DNA from: Leucocoprinus leucothites
Taxonomy: Eukaryota > Basidiomycota > Agaricomycetes > Agaricales > Agaricaceae
Direction: 5' to 3'
NCBI GenBank assembly: GCA_013368445.1
Contig: JAACJO010000003.1
Location: forward strand, 620,001 to 684,000
DNA: 64,000 nt
In this document: piece by piece, positions 1 through 15,582 of the stretch
How the letters are laid out: the number at the start of each line of letters is the position of its first letter
Numbering within the stretch: position 1 is the first letter of the stretch
Notes under the pieces: model-generated
What the model was told of the DNA's origin: nothing
What the model saw: the letters and a program-made list of their open reading frames with translations, nothing else
The model's database searches: none
Made by a program: the position numbers and the translations under genes

Positions 1-71
1 TGACTGTATGACCTGCTTCGCTCGTGAAATTAAGCCTCTCTCCTAACTAATCATTCTTTGTTGCTTCAAAG

Positions 72-533
72 CAACCGCCGGTCCTCCGACTCTCAATCTC
101 AGGGGCTCCAATAGCAGAGGTCCCTTCGTCGTTGCTGCAGTTGACCCCGATGCGCCAACTCCCCAGGAGCCAACCTCTGCGCAAATTCGTCATTTCCTAG
201 GCGGAAACTTCACCCCCAATGGTTCCGGTCTGCTGAGTAACTCGACTCCAGCTCTAAGCGAGTTCAGGCAACCTACACCTCCCGCTGGGTCCGATGCACA
301 CAGGTTTGTGCCTTCGAACAGTACCTCTGGCAGTTTTTTTTTAATCTGACGCCTTCCCCTTCATGAATAGGTACATCTTCTTGGTGTTCGAACAACCTGA
401 CGGGTTCAATGACCAGACGGTCGTTACCCCTGCTACTCCGGTTCAAAACTTCGACATTTCTGCATTTGCAGACGCGGTTGGTCTTGGTAATCCTATTGCG
501 GGTACCTTCATGCTTGTTGCCCCCGCAGCCTAG
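72..533 (+). CDS. PEBP-like protein, 3' part (5' end outside window)
   Basis: This is the 3' part of a phosphatidylethanolamine-binding-protein family gene. Exon 72-303 follows an AG acceptor at 70-71 with a branch-like CTAAC upstream; an intron (GTTTGT..TAG) covers 304-370; the last exon runs 371-533 and ends in TAG. The product contains the family signature VAAVDPDAPTP, followed by RHFLGGNF, then PPAGSDAHRYIFLVF and a C-terminal FADAVGLGNPIAGTFMLVA. These are the anion-pocket residues (DPDAP, the H of IRHF, HRY) of the PEBP/TFS1 fold. The first exon lies upstream of base 1 or in the unread 5' sequence. It is the close paralogue of the gene at 1141-1952, with the same intron position and phase within HR-Y. 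Fungal PEBPs bind lipids or inhibit carboxypeptidase Y; the substrate here is unknown. Confidence 0.88.
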
Positions 534-1140
534 ACGTGTGTAATACTAAGTGGTGTGGTACAATAGAAGGAAGTTACATCGCCTGTGAAATTTTGAAAGA
601 GCTTCAGTGTAGTCAGCTGTTGGCCACAAGCATTTTGCCGGTCAAGGCTTTGGCTTCAGCCAAAATATGACGTGACTGGGATTCTGAATCTGAAGAATGT
701 CTATTTATTATGTTGGCTTAGTTTCACCTCACGAAGGAGTCTGATGAATGATCCCACAACTCAGTTTCCCAGCGGCTTAAACACTTTGGTGAGCGTCCTC
801 GGGACGCAAATATCGGGTTTTGTATTCATGACGTCATTTTCAAATTCCGATTCGCCAGAAATCAAGGGACAAGGATGCCGACAGCGCCGTTTGGCGGCTG
901 GTTATGTTGACGCTGGAGGGTGCCTCCCACAACTACATCTACAAGAGAAAATAATACTATTAAGAAGGTTGGAGTGTGAAAAGTGGCGATGGCGCACGGC
1001 TGCGGGTTATGGTTATCGGTGTTAACTTTCTCAGAACGGCGCCTTCTTTTCTCATCTCTGCATTAACTTTAAGAGTATTTAATCCCTTCCAGACAGCTTG
1101 AAGCAGGTCCTCAAGCTAGTTCTCCTTACTACTAACTGAA
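534..1140. other. Intergenic region between the two PEBP-like genes
   Basis: No convincing gene here; the open frame at 672-1025 has no introns, no recognisable motif and no homology I can name. The downstream end holds a TATA-like TATTTAAT near 1076-1083, about 60 bp before the ATG at 1141, a reasonable core promoter for the next gene. Confidence 0.5.
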
Positions 1141-1952
1141 ATGCGTTTCTCATTTGGATTCTTGTCATTGATTGCTCTTGCGGTGACCGCACAAGATACG
1201 AATATCAACAGGGTAACGCAGGCTTTTGATAATGCTAATGTCAGTATGAGTCTTATCTCTTCAGTAAATAACAAGTTGTACTGACATCTCACTGATTCGG
1301 CCGGGGGATTAGATCCCTGAAGACATTTCGATTACCTTCAACCCCACCGCTCTCCTGGAGGTGACATTCCCCGAGGCTGGGGCGAATGCAATCACCATCC
1401 ACGCCGGTCAACAATTACCTCGTGATTGTATGTCCCCATTACTTTACTAGCCGGAAATCGTTACTCACTTTGTCCTGCTGGCTATGGATTGAAAAGCAAC
1501 TGCTGGACCTCCAACCTTCAGCGTTAGAGGCACTAACAGGCGAGGACCCTTCGTTGTGGCTGCAGTCGACCCTGATGCACCGACACCTCAAAACCCGACC
1601 TCAGCAGAGATTCGTCACTTCCTTGGCGGAAACTTTTTTGTTAGTGGTAATTCTGGCTTGTTGAGAAACTCCACCGCTGCTGTGAGCGAGTTCCTTCAGC
1701 CCACGCCTCCTGCCGGATCCGACGCACATCGGTTAGAACCCAAGTTTTGAGAGCTCGTTTAGAAAAACTGACATTTGAATCATACTTAGATACGTTTTCT
1801 TGTTGTTCAATCAGCCCGATGGGTTTAATGACCAGACGCTTGTCACCCCGACGACGTCGATCTCGAACTTTGACATTGCTGCATTTGCGGACGCGGTTGG
1901 CCTTGGCAATCCTATTGCGGGAACCTTTATGCTTGTCGCACCTGATGCCTGA
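1141..1952 (+). CDS. PEBP-like protein, predicted secreted
   Basis: Complete PEBP-family gene of four exons: 1141-1239, 1313-1427, 1497-1731 and 1790-1952 (TGA), giving 203 residues. The first intron must use the GTCAGT donor at 1240, because the nearby GTATGA donor would put a stop into exon 2. The N-terminus (MRFSFGFLSLIALAVTA) is a good signal peptide, so the product probably enters the secretory pathway or is vacuolar. The core has IPEDISITFNP, VAAVDPDAPTPQNP, IRHFLGGNFF, GSDAHRYVFLLF and FADAVGLGNPIAGTFML, all typical of PEBP/TFS1 proteins. It is a tandem duplicate of the upstream gene. The family binds phospholipids or acts as a serine-carboxypeptidase inhibitor; which applies here cannot be told from sequence. 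Confidence 0.9.
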
Positions 1953-3410
1953 TGTACCTCCTGTACCGATTGCTAGCTATGCGAGAAGGAGTGGGTGCTT
2001 GTGGATCTCAGGTTGGAGCCGGATATTGAATATATATTCCTTGCAAATCGCCCCCGTACAACCAAGTCTCAGCCTCAGGATGGCGCTAAGTGCAACTTCA
2101 AGGGTTTGGGTCTAAAATCCACGGACTGTCGGAAAATTGAGAAAGACATAATTTCAGCCAGTGATTTTGGGGCATGGCAAAGAGAATAAATAAGCTCGGG
2201 GAGGGATGAGGAGGACATAGGCGTAACTTGAGCGCGAGCCCTCAGCAGGGATACAAGTGGGTAGGAAAATGCACGCCTATGAAATCCGAAGTGGCTGGAT
2301 TATCGGTGCTGCTTGAGTTCCCTCATGTCGTGAATTCGTGGGACGTTGGGCTTCTCATCAATGTATGAAGGAGAACGTGGCGTAGTCGTCATAAGGAGTT
2401 TGTTTTCTTTCCCCCCCGCGCCCGGGTACACCTCCGTGAATTGAGCCCTGAGAGCACGTGAAGAGCAGAGTTGAGAAGATAGTACATTACAAAAGTACCG
2501 AGCAAACGAGCCGACCGGGGGTGTTCTGGTGCCCTTCTCCAAATACTCGACAACTGGGTTCTGGTCTTGTGTCCCGTGTCTTGTGCTTACCTCTACTTCT
2601 TATGTGTATGATCCACGGCAGTAGCGCCATCTCAAGCTTCGCGGGCCTTCATCCTGTTGTTAGCACTGAGTCCATGGTTATGATTTTCCGTAGTCATTTC
2701 AATGCCTTGACAGGTCGAGGCCGAGTAAGAGGTTTAATCAACGAGAGAGAGGGGCTAAGAGTTTGGAGTTTTGCATTGCTCGTGTGGCTTGCAGAGGCGG
2801 AAGAGGACGAGGGGGGGGGAGGTTCTAGCGCTTCCGGATCTATATGGAATAAGGCAAAATCGCTTCTGCGTCGGAGGGTTGGCTGGGCTTCGTACCGCGA
2901 TGCCTCAGAAGCAATATTATATTAACTGTGTATTCTTGCAATTGAGTTGAAATGGAGTAGTGGGGTCTGCGATAGGGAAGTAAAGAGAAGTATCAAGTCC
3001 TTTCCGCCATGCGAGCGAGCCAGATGAAGTTTGTGGCTGCGCCATCTGATCCGTCGGTGAATAGCGAGGTGCTACCGGGCATCACAGACCCATCATGCTC
3101 ATTCCTTCCCCTTTACTCTTTGGACTAATTATGGGCGGACGACCGCTAACAACTACCGGAGCTTGAATTTTGCTCATGATCCTCCTCGAGGGGTCTTTAT
3201 CAATGCAGAAGCCGGAGATGTGGTCGTGACATCTCGGGCCCTACCCTCCGAAGAAGACGCCCTTTTTGACATAACTATTATTCTCACCCTCGTTCTCGGA
3301 CCTCCGTTATCCATGTCATGTGGTGTAGCTCCGCCAGTTTGGCAATCAAAATTCACCGCGCAAATCTTTCATTCGACTTGTACTTCACTGTACCTCGTCT
3401 TGCGGCGTAG
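1953..3410. other. Intergenic region, no supported gene
   Basis: 1.46 kb between the PEBP pair and the first MFS gene. Several open frames (for example 2458-2925 plus and 2300-2542 minus) lack splice structure, domains and a recognisable fold, and overlap one another on both strands. I see no RNA gene or repeat. The last few hundred bases probably hold the promoter of the MFS gene. Confidence 0.5.
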
Positions 3411-5703
3411 ATGAGAACTACTGCACCCACCGATCCAGCAAACTCTGACACAAAAGAAGTGTCAGCACACAACCACCGAAATCCTGGCAATTCCGACGCA
3501 AATGAGGAAACGCCTGCGGCAACAACCTTCACACAGCGGAATCTGTCATTCGAGGAGAAAATTGATATTGAACACGTCCCCGTGCACGATGATCCCCGCA
3601 AGTGGTCATCCCTCAGGAAGGTAGCGTTCAATTGGGCACGGCGAAAGGCTTGTTGACCTATCTTGCAGAACATGGTTCTTCTCCTGATAGCGGGTGCATC
3701 GGTGCTTGTTGGTATATTTACCGCCATCCAAAATCGTATGTCATACTGTTTTCTACTGCTTATAGGAATCTCACCGGACGACGAATGTAAATAGCGGCTG
3801 TTGCGACGATGGAGCAAGATTTGCCTGCAACAAGCTCTCAATTTAGCTTGAGCATTGCTCTCTTCATTGTTGTGCAGGGACTTGTTCCAGTAGCATGGAG
3901 TGCGATCAGTGAAATTAAGGGAAGAAAGGTATAGTTCAAGGTTCAATCGTAGTATTGAGTTAACAAGTCAACACGGCATTCAGCTAGCTTACGTACTTTC
4001 CATGGCGCTTGCTACGGGTTCCTCTATCGGCATTGCCCTGAGCCCAAGTATTGGACTGTGCGTTTGCATTCTGTCGTCGATTTATGGAGCCTATCCTCAA
4101 GAGTCTATGTAGCGTCATTGGATTTCGATGTATTCAAGGAGCGGGGTGAGTCAACTTCCACGCTGTCCCTCTATAATATCATTAGATTTGTTCGTAGTAC
4201 CAGTGCATTTCTGGCAATCGGTGCCGCTACACTCGCTGACATTTACGACCCACACGAGCGTGGAACAAAGGTATGACCACTTACTGGCAAAAGCATGACC
4301 TTTTACTAATTGGATGGCAAGATGGGAATTTACTATATAGCGCCTTTATTTGGTCCAGTATGCAACATTAAAATATTTTCCAAACTCATTCTGACCTTAC
4401 AACAGTCACTCGGAGGTGTTCTTGGTGGTGGGCTGACATCGTGGCTCGGCTGGAGGTCCATCTTCTGGTTCTGTACCATCGTCAGTGGACTTTGTTTACT
4501 AGCGTTCTTGATGTTCTTCAGGGATACATTCAGAAAGGAGAGGAGTCTGACATACCAGAATATTCTGAAGCAACGTTTGAAGGAGAGAGCAAGGGCACTT
4601 GAGGAATTACAGGACAAAGACAGTTTGCCGAGCACTAGAACCGAAATCCCCGGAGCCGATATTAAAATCACACTCCGGGATGTTAGCCCATTTCGACCAA
4701 TCTACCTAGTTCTTCGGCGGTGGAATAATGTGGCGATGCTATTGGTAAATGGTGAAGTCAACGCTTCTGAGTTCCTGGTATTATTATTGATCCCCCCAAG
4801 GTATCATGTTCTCCTGGCAGATGATGATCACTTACACTATTGCTCGAACTCTGAGCACTTACTATCACTATGAGTCTTGGAAGATCGGTCTCACCTCCCT
4901 TGCATATGGAATAGGTGGGTACTCGGATGATCTTTCTTGAAGAATTGGCTCAAACCTCCCTCGAACATAGGTTGTATATTAGGCAGTCTTGTAGGAGGAA
5001 GGCTATCGGACCTCATGCTCCGCCGAATGAAAAAGAAGACTGGAGGAACGAGCCAACCAGAGGTCAGCCAAGTCGAACTTAAATTCTCATTTCCACGGTG
5101 ATGTTAATCGCGTCTTCTCTAGATTCGCCTCAGGAGCACGACAATCAGCATCGTTCTATTTCCAGCGTTCATCATAGCATGTGGTTGGGTGACGCAACAG
5201 CGTGTGCATGTCGCAGCCGTTGTTGTAACGCTCTTCGGTGGCGGTTTTTTCTGTGTGTACGTCAATGTCTCTGATGCCTCGCAAACTGGGGAAATTTTTG
5301 TAACACGAGGCTTTAGGATGATGTACAGCAGCATTTTGGCTTATATTGTTGACGCTAATGTTGGAAGGTCATCCAGTGCAGTGGCCACCAATAGCGTGTT
5401 CCGTGGCTTGTTTGCGTTTATGGGAACAGAGGTTGCTGTCCCTCTGCAGGTTCGTTTTCCCTTACGATATCCTATTCGTTCATATTGGTTACTGAACGGC
5501 TCAAATGAAAGGATGGCCTAGGAGACGGTGAAGCTATCAGAACTCATCTCCAGGGCATAAACTGACTAGCTTTTTCAGGTTGGATGTATACCATATGGGG
5601 CGGTCTTGTTTTAGTTTCCGGATTTCTGTGCATTTGGACTTCTTCCAGTGGGACGAAGTGGAGAATGCGTGCAGAAGAAAGAGAAGCAAAGAAAGCTGGG
5701 TAG
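3411..5703 (+). CDS. MFS transporter, DHA1 (drug:H+ antiporter) type
   Basis: A multi-exon 12-TM major facilitator gene from ATG 3411 to TAG 5701-5703, in about eleven or twelve exons split by ~50-bp introns (clear ones at 3621-3668, after 3735, around 3929-3983, 4271-4320, 4361-4405). The cytosolic N-terminus (~70 residues) ends in VHDDPRKWSSLRK; TM1 is NMVLLLIAGASVLVGIF. Between TM2 and TM3 lies the motif-A-like ISEIKGRK; the antiporter motif C appears as APLFGPSLGGVLGGG in TM5. The long central loop begins FFRDTFRKERSLTYQNILKQR, and the second half contains IITYT..RTLSTYYHYE and YIVDANVGRSSSAVATNS. This resembles fungal Dtr1/Qdr-like exporters, but the substrate is unknown. A very short exon (DGLGD, about 5512-5526) is inferred from the paralogue. 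It forms a tandem pair with 6444-8836. Confidence 0.85.
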
Positions 5704-6443
5704 TCACAACTCAATTAGATTTGCCGCACAGTCGTTGAATTACCTGGCTTAACACAATTCAGCTTTCTCAATGGGGCTGTACCCTGTAAGCAGTGACAAA
5801 CTTACATTCCCTCATCCGGCCTCGTTGAACAAAAAAGTCTTGATTAAGAAGAATGGTTTACCCACGAGTACACGAGTTGCCAGCTTCTATTGCTAATTAC
5901 AAAAGTTATACAAATTCGATCCAAGAAGTAAATCATGTTGATACACGAGGTCACCTTTTCGTTAGGCAATATCGAATCATTTGAATTTTTTCTTGAGTTA
6001 GGCGTAGCTACTTAGAACAATCGTGGGTTTCCGACGCAGACACCAGTAGAATTGAGTGTTTTATCACTCAGTAACTATATTTTTGTGGTTGGCTCTCGAC
6101 CCGAAGGAGTAAACCAATAGTCATGTTCCGGGATAGCGTCAACCGCAGGAGCCGGCGGTTAGGACCCGTGCCCCCTGCTTTGATACATTAATTTATCAAA
6201 ATTCCCGACAACATTGAACCAACCCTCTTTTCGGAACATACGGACGAAGCTGCCCACATGCAAGAGGCTCCTACAATTCCCGGCAGTTAAAAATCGCACC
6301 CGAGGTTGAACCAGCTTCCATACACACCTGCCTCAGCCTCTATAACCTCTTTCGACATTCCCCTACCGACAACCCAGTCTACTCTAGTTTTCAGCGGCTT
6401 CGTCAGATCTACCTCGACAGAAATCGACGCCTCTCTGATAATA
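5704..6443. other. Intergenic region between the two MFS genes
   Basis: No gene seen. AT-rich in its first half; the open frame beginning at 6306 is the 5' extension of the next MFS frame and could add 46 residues if translation started there. Confidence 0.5.
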
Positions 6444-8836
6444 ATGGCGAATGAAATGAATGGTGACAGGACGGGACCTTCAGCCACTATCATAGCCGTG
6501 CCACTCCAAGATGCACCTCCAGAAAATCCTAGGAGTAGTTCAGAAAGTGTAACACCGACTGTAGTTGATATCGAGCACACTCCAGTCCAAGATGATCCCA
6601 GACACTGGTCCCCTTTTCGAAAGGTATTTAAAACCGTATTATGCACTGAGAATTGAGACTCGCTGATACCGACGCCCCAATCGGGTTACTTTAGAATTTT
6701 AGTTTATTTTTAGTCTCTTCAGCCTCAATGATATCTGGGCTAGCTGGGAGCATACAGAATCGTGAGCAGCGAGCTCCATCGTGGATAGTTGTAGATTGAT
6801 GATTCGTGCCTCTCAGCCGCTGTGGAAGACATGGAGATAGACTTGCCAGCGACCAGTCAGCAATTCAGTCTGAGCATAGCGATCTTTATTCTGGTTCAAG
6901 GAATAGCTCCGCTCCTATGGACGGCGATAAGTGAAGTCAAGGGACGAAGAGTAAGCCTTCTATCCTTGACATGTAGTCGGACGACGATTGAACACATCCC
7001 AGCTCGTTTACTTGGTCTCTTTGGCCTTTTTCACAGTGGCATCGATCGCCGTCGCGCTGAGTATCAACATCGGACTGTAAGTTCCGAGATTTCCGTTAGC
7101 TCCGGAACTCACACCTGCACAGTGTCATCGCTTTCCGTGCCATACAAGCTGCAGGGTTTGTGAACGCCGTTTTTCTACGAGTCGCTGATCTGATGATACT
7201 GTTGACAGATCAAGTGCTATTATTTGTATCGGGGCCGCAACGCTCGCTGATATATTCGAGCCCGCTGAACGCGGGACAAAGGCATGTGTTCGTCCAAGGC
7301 TCTCCTGATACCCGCCGTTAATGGACCCCTTCCATAAAGATGGGAATTTATTATATCGCTCCCCTTCTCGGCCCTGTGAGTACCGTCGCGGTCATTTCGG
7401 CCGAAGCAGTGATGACGAAATTGTGACTCTTGTTCATTGTCCATTGTAGGCACTCGGCCCCATTGTCGGTGGTGCACTAACATCGGGCCTGGGGTGGCGA
7501 TCAACCTTTTGGTTTTTAACCATCGTCTCCGGGTCTAGCTGGCTAGCTTTTTTGTTGTTCTTTCGTGACACTTTTCGGAAGGAACGAAGTCTCATTTACC
7601 AGAATGTTCTCAAACAGCGCATAGGGAGCAAGACGAGCACAGAGCAGGATACGACTGTTTGTCCCGGTGAAACCAACCCAACGAGCACCACTAGTTTGCA
7701 CCATGAGGATCTTGAGAAGGCGAATGAGTATCCTGCTGTGCCGGTAGCGCCGGTAGAAGTTAAGCTATCGCTGAAGGATGTGAATCCTTTCAAGCCCATC
7801 GGGATGGTGTTGCGGCGAATCAATAACCTGGCCATATTGTTTGCCTCTGGTGAGTATTTACGCTGCATCAACGGTAGAAGGATCGGCTTTAATGTTGATT
7901 CTCAAGGATTTATGTTCGCCCTGACTTATATGATAAGCTATACGGGTGCGCGGACTCTCAGCGGTGCCTATCATTATGATGCACTCATGATTGGAGTAAT
8001 CTTGATATCGTACGGCATGGGTGGGTCATCGTCCTTCGAGTCTGCACCTGTCCGATCACTCATACATGTCTCGATATCGGCAGGATGTGTGATTGGTAGT
8101 TTATTGGGTGGTGTCTGGTCTGATTACAAGCTGGCTCAACTCAAAGAAGCTAACGGTGGAAAGAGCTACCCTGAGGTAAGAGGCTGATATTTACACGGCC
8201 ACATTACTTGTCTTACTGGGAGAAATTTGCTTGCAGATGAGGCTCAGGGCAGGTATACTCGGCATAATATTTCTTCCACCGAGTATTGTTGGCTTTGGTT
8301 GGGTATGCGAACACCGTGTCCATATTGCAGCTCTCTGCGTACTACTTTTTATTTCTGGCTTTTTCACTATGTAAGCATCGCAGAGTTTCCTTCTATGGTC
8401 TGGGTTTAACTTTTCTCTTCTTACCAGTTGGATGTATGCGAGTACGTTGGCATATATAGTTGACGCTAATAACGGGAGGTCTGCGACTGCTGTTGCTACC
8501 AACTCGACATTCCGAGGTTTATTTGCCTTTGTTGCGACAGAAATCGCTGTGCCTATGCAGGTACGTTCTTGGAGGTAAAGACTATTCACTTCGAATTGTT
8601 AATGTCGATCTATTTTTTTTTCACAGGACAATATCGGCGACGGTGCGTGATTATTTGTCAGTGTACACTGATACTGATAATTGGATGTAGGTTGGCTTTA
8701 TACTATTTGGGGGCTTATTATGGCCATTAGTGGTGCATTGACGCTCTTGGTGATGTGGAAGGGCGAGGCATGGCGTAGACGCGCGGAAGAGCGGGAATCT
8801 CGGGCTGCTGTTGAGGGAAGCTCTAGCCGGCCATGA
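6444..8836 (+). CDS. MFS transporter, DHA1 type (tandem paralogue)
   Basis: Second DHA1-type MFS gene, paralogous to 3411-5703 with conserved intron positions. I choose ATG 6444 (MANEMNGDRTG) because its N-terminus then matches the length of the neighbour; an in-frame ATG at 6306 is possible. The cytosolic part ends QDDPRHWSPFRK, then an intron to 6691/2 and TM1 NFSLFLVSSASMISGLAGS. Other marks: WTAISEVKGRR (motif A), ATLADIFEPAERGTK, APLLGP/ALGPIVGG (motif C across an intron), FFRDTFRKERSLIYQNVLKQR, and a C-terminus ending GSSSRP with TGA at 8834-8836. Introns are ~50 bp. A drug/metabolite:H+ antiporter role is family-level knowledge; the substrate is not inferable. No biosynthetic cluster genes lie beside it. 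Confidence 0.85.
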
Positions 8837-9085
8837 CCTCTGGAGTTTATCCTGTCTTGATTTTGAGTGGTTCCTCTCTTCCTTTCATTCTCGCATACTT
8901 TTGTTTTTGATGACCGCGATAGAGCGTATCGGGATAGATACACATGCGGTGATATTCTCTTAGTGATTCACTGTGGCATAAACAGATCGATTAATTCATA
9001 TTTAATGTCCTCGACTGCTCATAGGGCATCCTGTTCATCCAAACGATAGATAAGGTATATAGACTGTTGGCTAAAGTGGCCAAAT

Positions 9086-9265
9086 ATGGCTTCACCGGTC
9101 GTTTTCACTATCGCCATCGTGCTCCGCTTCCTCGCCAAGGTTGTTGTTTTCATCATCCTGGTCCTCATCTTCCCCGTGGCCCACCAGATCTTCCTAGAGC
9201 CCAAGCCCGAAACAAGCTTGCTTGCTTCCTGTCTCAGAGTCTCGATAAGACGCAGTCAAGAATAA
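9086..9265 (+). CDS. Possible small membrane protein (59 aa)
   Basis: A 59-codon frame from ATG 9086 to TAA 9263-9265. The product starts MASPVVFTIAIVLRFLAK, followed by a strongly hydrophobic stretch VVVFIILVLIFPVAHQIFLE (one long or two short membrane spans) and a polar tail. Codons in the first 40 residues strongly favour C at the third position (GTC, TTC, ATC, CTC, GCC), unlike the surrounding non-coding DNA, which is the main reason to take it seriously. No family is recognised. The tail after EPKPE loses the codon bias, so the true 3' end may lie across an unrecognised intron. Confidence 0.35.
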   Translation: MASPVVFTIAIVLRFLAKVVVFIILVLIFPVAHQIFLEPKPETSLLASCLRVSIRRSQE

Positions 9266-9898
9266 AATGCAGAATTTCGAGTTTTGAGGAATCGGAGCCT
9301 CGTTTGTGGGATTTATGCTTTGCTCATGCACTGAGATGAGTCGGTGACCGACTTCGAGTAGGGGTTTGAGGTTGTCGCCGGCTTTGAGCTGACTTTGCTC
9401 GTGTCTTGGCTGTCTCGGCTGTCAACGTTGCTCTAGCGATATGTAAAGAGCACTGTGAGATTGAGGATGCTTAGTGATGAAGATATGAGATTGTAAGGCT
9501 TACGACTAGGTTGAAGTCGTAGTAGAGGGCTGGGAGGACATCATTGGGAAGTAGCTCGGTTATTCTGATTGGTCCGATGCTGCGAAGAGCACCCTTCTTT
9601 TGGAGGCCTTCAGGGCCGGGGAAGGGGGGGGGTAGTAGCATTATAGGTCTCTTTTGATCGTCGGAAAGGAAGAATTGAAATATTTGTTTCTGCCGGATGT
9701 GGAGTAGCACTACAATCTTCTCTCCGGGGAACCCGTCTACGAGCCTGGGGTGAAAATTTGATTGTGTGAGCAGCAGCACATTCCATTGACTTCTTATTCT
9801 ACAATTCCAATAGTGTTGTCGTTGTCGGAGTAAAGAGTGTCGGACACAGGTTCGGGCTGGATTTTGCTCGACTTGCCATGATGAGGGAAGGGAAATAG
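9266..9898. other. Intergenic region upstream of SMC3
   Basis: No supported gene. The minus-strand frames here (9471-10073, 9799-10182) overlap the SMC3 start and have no motif. A G-run of nine is at about 9622-9632. Confidence 0.45.
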
Positions 9899-9930
9899 AC
9901 GCGTTTAATTGAGCGCGTGACAGTTCGCGT
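9899..9930. promoter_or_regulatory. Cluster of three MCB-like NCGCGT sites in SMC3 promoter
   Basis: ACGCGT at 9899-9904 (a perfect MluI cell-cycle box), GCGCGT at 9913-9918 and TCGCGT at 9925-9930 lie 14 and 12 bp apart, about 85-115 bp before the SMC3 ATG. MCB sites bind MBF and drive G1/S transcription in yeasts, where cohesin genes are among the targets. That they act here is inference. Confidence 0.55.
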
Positions 9931-10014
9931 CGTTGAGTCACGTCGTGTGTGGTCACAGCTGTTGACATCAGGCGTCCTTGGATTAAGCTTTGTGCAGGAT
10001 CCTTGTCGAAGGAA

Positions 10015-14361
<4,347 letters not shown>

Positions 14362-14502
14362 TTGGGAAGATTTGCATTGGGATACTTTGTTTCAAGTGTT
14401 TTGTTGTTATTGGTTGTGTGTATTAAGTATCATAATTTATGTTGTATATCCAAGAAATGCCTGGAGCAGGGGCTAAGAATAAAAGTGCAAACACATCCAG
14501 TG

Positions 14503-15200
14503 TGTTAAGATTTACAGTCAGAGTGCATATTAATGCCATGTGTCACAACACATGATTGGGTTATGTAAGACAGCAGCTAACTGGTCTTTAACCTACTTCA
14601 ATTAATGAGCTTGAGTATTCTTGAAAGTCCAGTAAGAGAAGGCCAAGATGACTAAAGGTAAGTCAAAGGTAGCATGAGGTTTGAGACAACAACAATGATA
14701 CAAGTAGATTCAAGGTGAGGTGAGTAAACACAAGTATTCCGGGAAACAAAGGAAAGATTAAACCTAAGTTTAATCTTCCTAATACAAGGTCCTTAAATAC
14801 TGACTAACTGGAATGATATCAAACTACAAAACTACAACTACAAGTCCTGTATCACAATTATGATTCTGATAAATACTAATCTGTCCACCAATGTAACAGC
14901 TATCATAGTTGGATATCCAATTGTTCAAATCCAAATGCAATGTCCATAAAACAATCATAGTCTGTTCAACAATCTCATTAGTCCATTCTTCATCATACAG
15001 TGAAACCATTCCTTCTAATTCTCTTGATGACATCTGTCCAATTATACTCATCCCAATTGACATTGAACTGTTCTTCTTCCACATTGAACTTCCCAATATA
15101 CTCCTCCCAATCAAGTAATGCTGCTTTGGACTGGGTGGCTGTGTTGGCATCTAAGATGATCAAGTCACAATGGGTGTCAATCAAGTCAACATTTATAACA
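14503..15200 (-). repeat. LTR of the C family (3' LTR of F)
   Basis: 698 bp bounded by TGTTA..TAACA. It matches the LTRs at 39408-40104, 48451-49147 and 54907-55603 along its length. Most differences from the copy at 54907 are CG in that copy and TG or CA here. The adjoining inner sequence includes the polypurine tract (CTACAAAAGGGATAA read on the minus strand). Confidence 0.9.
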
Positions 15201-15582
15201 TTATCCCTTTTGTAGGACTTGATGTCCTCATCAACATATTTATCCAAAACTCATTCAATACTATGGTCCCCCCCCCTCCCCCCCCCTTTTGTGCACCACC
15301 ACCCCTTTTTACTCTCCTCACACAATTTTTTGCACAGGAGTAAAGCACATTATTTCGCAGTTTTAGACAGTTTTTTGGGATGTATAGCTTGAGTATGTCA
15401 GAAGATATGTCTTGTGGTCATTGTCACACTTGCCAGGTGATGCTGTGTTGGAGTGTAATTGAAGTGATCACATCATTTGCCTGTTTTGTCCACATATCCA
15501 CAATGACAATGCAAAACTACTCCCTTCACTCACATTCTTTATAGCTCAGAAACCTCAAAACTGCTGTGATTGACATGCTTAT

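Noticed and set aside
2300..2925. Frames of 80 and 155 residues between the PEBP and MFS genes
   Set aside because: They overlap on opposite strands, have no introns although neighbouring genes have many, and show no domain or codon bias.
3353..3946. 197-residue minus-strand frame over the first MFS exons
   Set aside because: It is antisense to confirmed exons and introns of the transporter and has no recognisable feature.
14503..15200. The ~700-bp repeat present four times, first considered a SINE or MITE
   Set aside because: TGTTA..TAACA ends, 5-bp target duplications, paired copies around element C and an adjoining polypurine tract show it is an LTR.
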